From contig PEDN01001357.1 of assembly GCA_003864495.1 (NCBI GenBank), positions 434,001 to 498,000 of the forward strand: DNA of 64,000 nt, given 5' to 3'. Made by a program: the position numbers and the translations under genes. The notes beneath the pieces were generated by a model, which searched no databases, was not told the origin of the DNA, and saw only the letters and a list, made by a program, of their open reading frames with translations. Origin of the DNA: Nemopilema nomurai (lineage: Eukaryota > Cnidaria > Scyphozoa > Rhizostomeae > Rhizostomatidae). This document shows positions 62,623 to 64,000 of this stretch, piece after piece. Position 1 is the stretch's first letter; each line of letters begins with the position of its first letter.

Positions 62623-63642
62623 ATGTTTTCGTTGAGAACTGCTGCGTTGCTGCTGGTCTTTCATCTTAGTGCATTGTCTTTACTTCATTGCCGGTTAACG
62701 GGGCCAACGTCTTTTAACAATAGATCAAAGATCCACATAATAGTAGATGTTGATTCTAAAGATTCTAAAAATGTCAAAGGGACTTTCAATGGTGTTTCGA
62801 AGAACGACGTAAAAGTCGATACAGACAAAGCAGATATAAGTAGTGATGATGATGATACTGATGATGATGATGAGGATTATTTTGAAGATGGAGATACTGG
62901 AGTTGATAATACCAAAAAGAAAGGCAGTGCTTTTCATAGTTTGAAAAAAGGACAAAAACCTAAGCCAAAACATAGAGATGCTAAAAACATTGCAACAGGG
63001 AAAAAGAAGCATCATGGTAAAGGCAAAAGGAAGACGAAGAAGAATAGTAGCAGGAAGAAAGGGAAGAGGGTGAGAAAACATCATCATAAACGAAGAAAGC
63101 ATAGAAGGAAGGGTAAGAAAAGAAGACATAGAAGTGGAAAAAGGAAAACAAAGTCTAAGAAGTGGAAAGGAAAGAAGCACCAGAGAAGAAAAAAGAAGAA
63201 AGCAAAGAAGAATGATTTGAAACACGTGCCGAACCCAGAAGGTCGCCCAGACCCACATAATTTGAAAATACCATTAACATTTATGAGAGAAGATATCCAC
63301 AACGAAACGACGAAAAATGATACCAATAAAGAGGCTTCGAATAGTACATTTTTGGTTGGTAGAGACAGCCCGGGAGCAAATGAGACTGGTGCAGTTAAAA
63401 CAGACACAACTACACCCCCTGAGGTGACAAGTAATTCGAGCAAGGAGGCTGCAAGCAAAATAAGGCACCTCACGAAGCAAATCGTGATCGCAACATTGAA
63501 AGAAGTAAGCAGGTTGTCCAAGAATGAAACCAGCCAGAATGTCACACAAGCGCGGACTAACCTTAAGCCTGGAAATCCGCTGCTAGAGAGGATGGTGAGA
63601 ATTTTTGATTTTCTATTCAAGGCTTGCAGGCATGGTGTTTAG
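62623..63642 (+). CDS. Secreted acidic/polybasic block protein
   Basis: 339 aa in one coding exon. An acceptor-like TTTGATTCTAG at about 62582-62592 suggests an upstream non-coding exon, which is why I start at the ATG at 62623 rather than an upstream frame extension. Residues 1-23 form a signal peptide (MFSLRTAALLLVFHLSALSL). Residues ~74-91 are nearly all Asp/Glu (SDDDDTDDDDEDYFEDGD). Residues ~97-198 are extremely Lys/Arg/His-rich with poly-basic runs. Residues ~225-325 are Ser/Thr-rich with several N-glycosylation sequons (NET, NDT, NST, NET, NSS, NET, NVT). The tail is weakly hydrophobic and has one Cys (335). Oppositely charged blocks resemble mineral-associated or coacervating matrix proteins in general design, but no family is recognised. 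Many dibasic sites would permit proteolytic processing. Confidence 0.8.
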   Translation: MFSLRTAALLLVFHLSALSLLHCRLTGPTSFNNRSKIHIIVDVDSKDSKNVKGTFNGVSKNDVKVDTDKADISSDDDDTDDDDEDYFEDGDTGVDNTKKKGSAFHSLKKGQKPKPKHRDAKNIATGKKKHHGKGKRKTKKNSSRKKGKRVRKHHHKRRKHRRKGKKRRHRSGKRKTKSKKWKGKKHQRRKKKKAKKNDLKHVPNPEGRPDPHNLKIPLTFMREDIHNETTKNDTNKEASNSTFLVGRDSPGANETGAVKTDTTTPPEVTSNSSKEAASKIRHLTKQIVIATLKEVSRLSKNETSQNVTQARTNLKPGNPLLERMVRIFDFLFKACRHGV

Positions 63643-63658
63643 GTTGAATGTGGCAAGC

Positions 63659-63843
63659 AGTGGTGGCTTTAGGGACTTCGGGGGCCGAAATCATCTGCAG
63701 TGCCCTTGTTTGTAAAGTCAACACACAGACTGTGATTTCCTGTGATTTCTTTTTAATCTTTGCTTAGGTGCGGGACCCCTTCTGGGTCACCAAAAGCGTG
63801 GGGCCAGGGGCCATGGGCCCATGGACCCCCTAAAACCGCCACT
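63659..63843. repeat. Short inverted-repeat element after the last gene
   Basis: The left end AGTGGTGGCTTTAGGG and the right end CCCCCTAAAACCGCCACT are imperfect inverted repeats around about 150 bp of GC-richer sequence. This is MITE-like and probably lies in the 3' flank of the polybasic protein gene. Confidence 0.65.
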
Positions 63844-64000
63844 AGTTGTTTGGAACAATTTTTTGATACATTTTTGCTTGGAAAAATTTGTCCAGACATG
63901 AAATTATTTCTGGCCTATGCCTGTGTAAACATCCAGGCTGTACCTGTAGTTATGTAACAAGACTAGAGGCTGCGTTGCCTAGATACCTTTCTGGTAATAA
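63844..64000. other. Window end, no gene seen
   Basis: The last ~160 bases contain no supported exon or signal. Confidence 0.4.

Noticed and set aside
62725..63620. Hydrophobic minus-strand open frames opposite the polybasic protein
   Set aside because: They are shadows of Lys/Arg/Asp-rich codons read in reverse, giving Phe/Leu/Ile text. The plus strand has a signal peptide and a coherent domain order.

Overview
The window is animal nuclear DNA: AT-rich, with intron-bearing genes (GT-AG splice sites), TATA and polyadenylation signals, tRNA-derived SINE-like insertions, many short inverted-repeat (MITE-like) elements and minisatellites. The combination of a secreted tyrosinase fused to a von Willebrand A domain, an AbfB-type beta-trefoil protein and foldback elements with TAAATCCTCGAATT ends suggests a marine invertebrate, most likely a cnidarian. 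That placement is an inference; the Fis1 protein only shows that this is a eukaryote.

Region 1 (1-19.3 kb) holds two head-to-tail, same-strand genes for secreted VWA-tyrosinases (1314-9236, 568 aa; 11737-19312, 578 aa). Each has eight exons: signal peptide, two VWA exons with a full MIDAS, a Cys-rich linker, and four tyrosinase/tail exons with both copper sites. Exons 2-7 and adjoining intron sequence are nearly identical between copies, while exons 1 and 8 have diverged. Introns and the spacer carry MITEs, foldback elements, a tRNA-derived insertion and a 45-bp minisatellite.

Region 2 (about 21.0-31.0 kb) holds an unrecognised multi-exon gene with a long hydrophilic exon (about 20987-26883), then a complete five-exon FIS1 gene for the mitochondrial/peroxisomal fission adaptor (27731-31019, 152 aa) with CRE-like half-sites just upstream of its ATG.

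Region 3 (31.0-48.3 kb) is gene-poor. It contains a tRNA-derived SINE, a 60-bp minisatellite of about 20 units with partial higher-order structure, AT-rich low complexity, and one possible minus-strand terminal exon near 36.7 kb.

Region 4 (48.3-64 kb) has three genes. The first is a 600-aa protein with an AbfB-like beta-trefoil segment and a long disordered tail (48441-52481, +). The second is a secreted 392-aa protein built from tandem helical repeats, one per exon, in which every intron interrupts a C-x8-C pair (54231-58603, -, with a TATA box and 5' UTR exon near 59.4 kb). The third is a secreted 339-aa protein with an acidic block, a roughly 100-residue Lys/Arg/His block and an N-glycosylation-rich tail (62623-63642, +).

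Secretion signals on four of the predicted proteins hint at extracellular matrix, cuticle or secretion roles, but the genes do not form an operon-like unit. All exon models come from reading splice signals and frames by eye; no transcript or database evidence was available.
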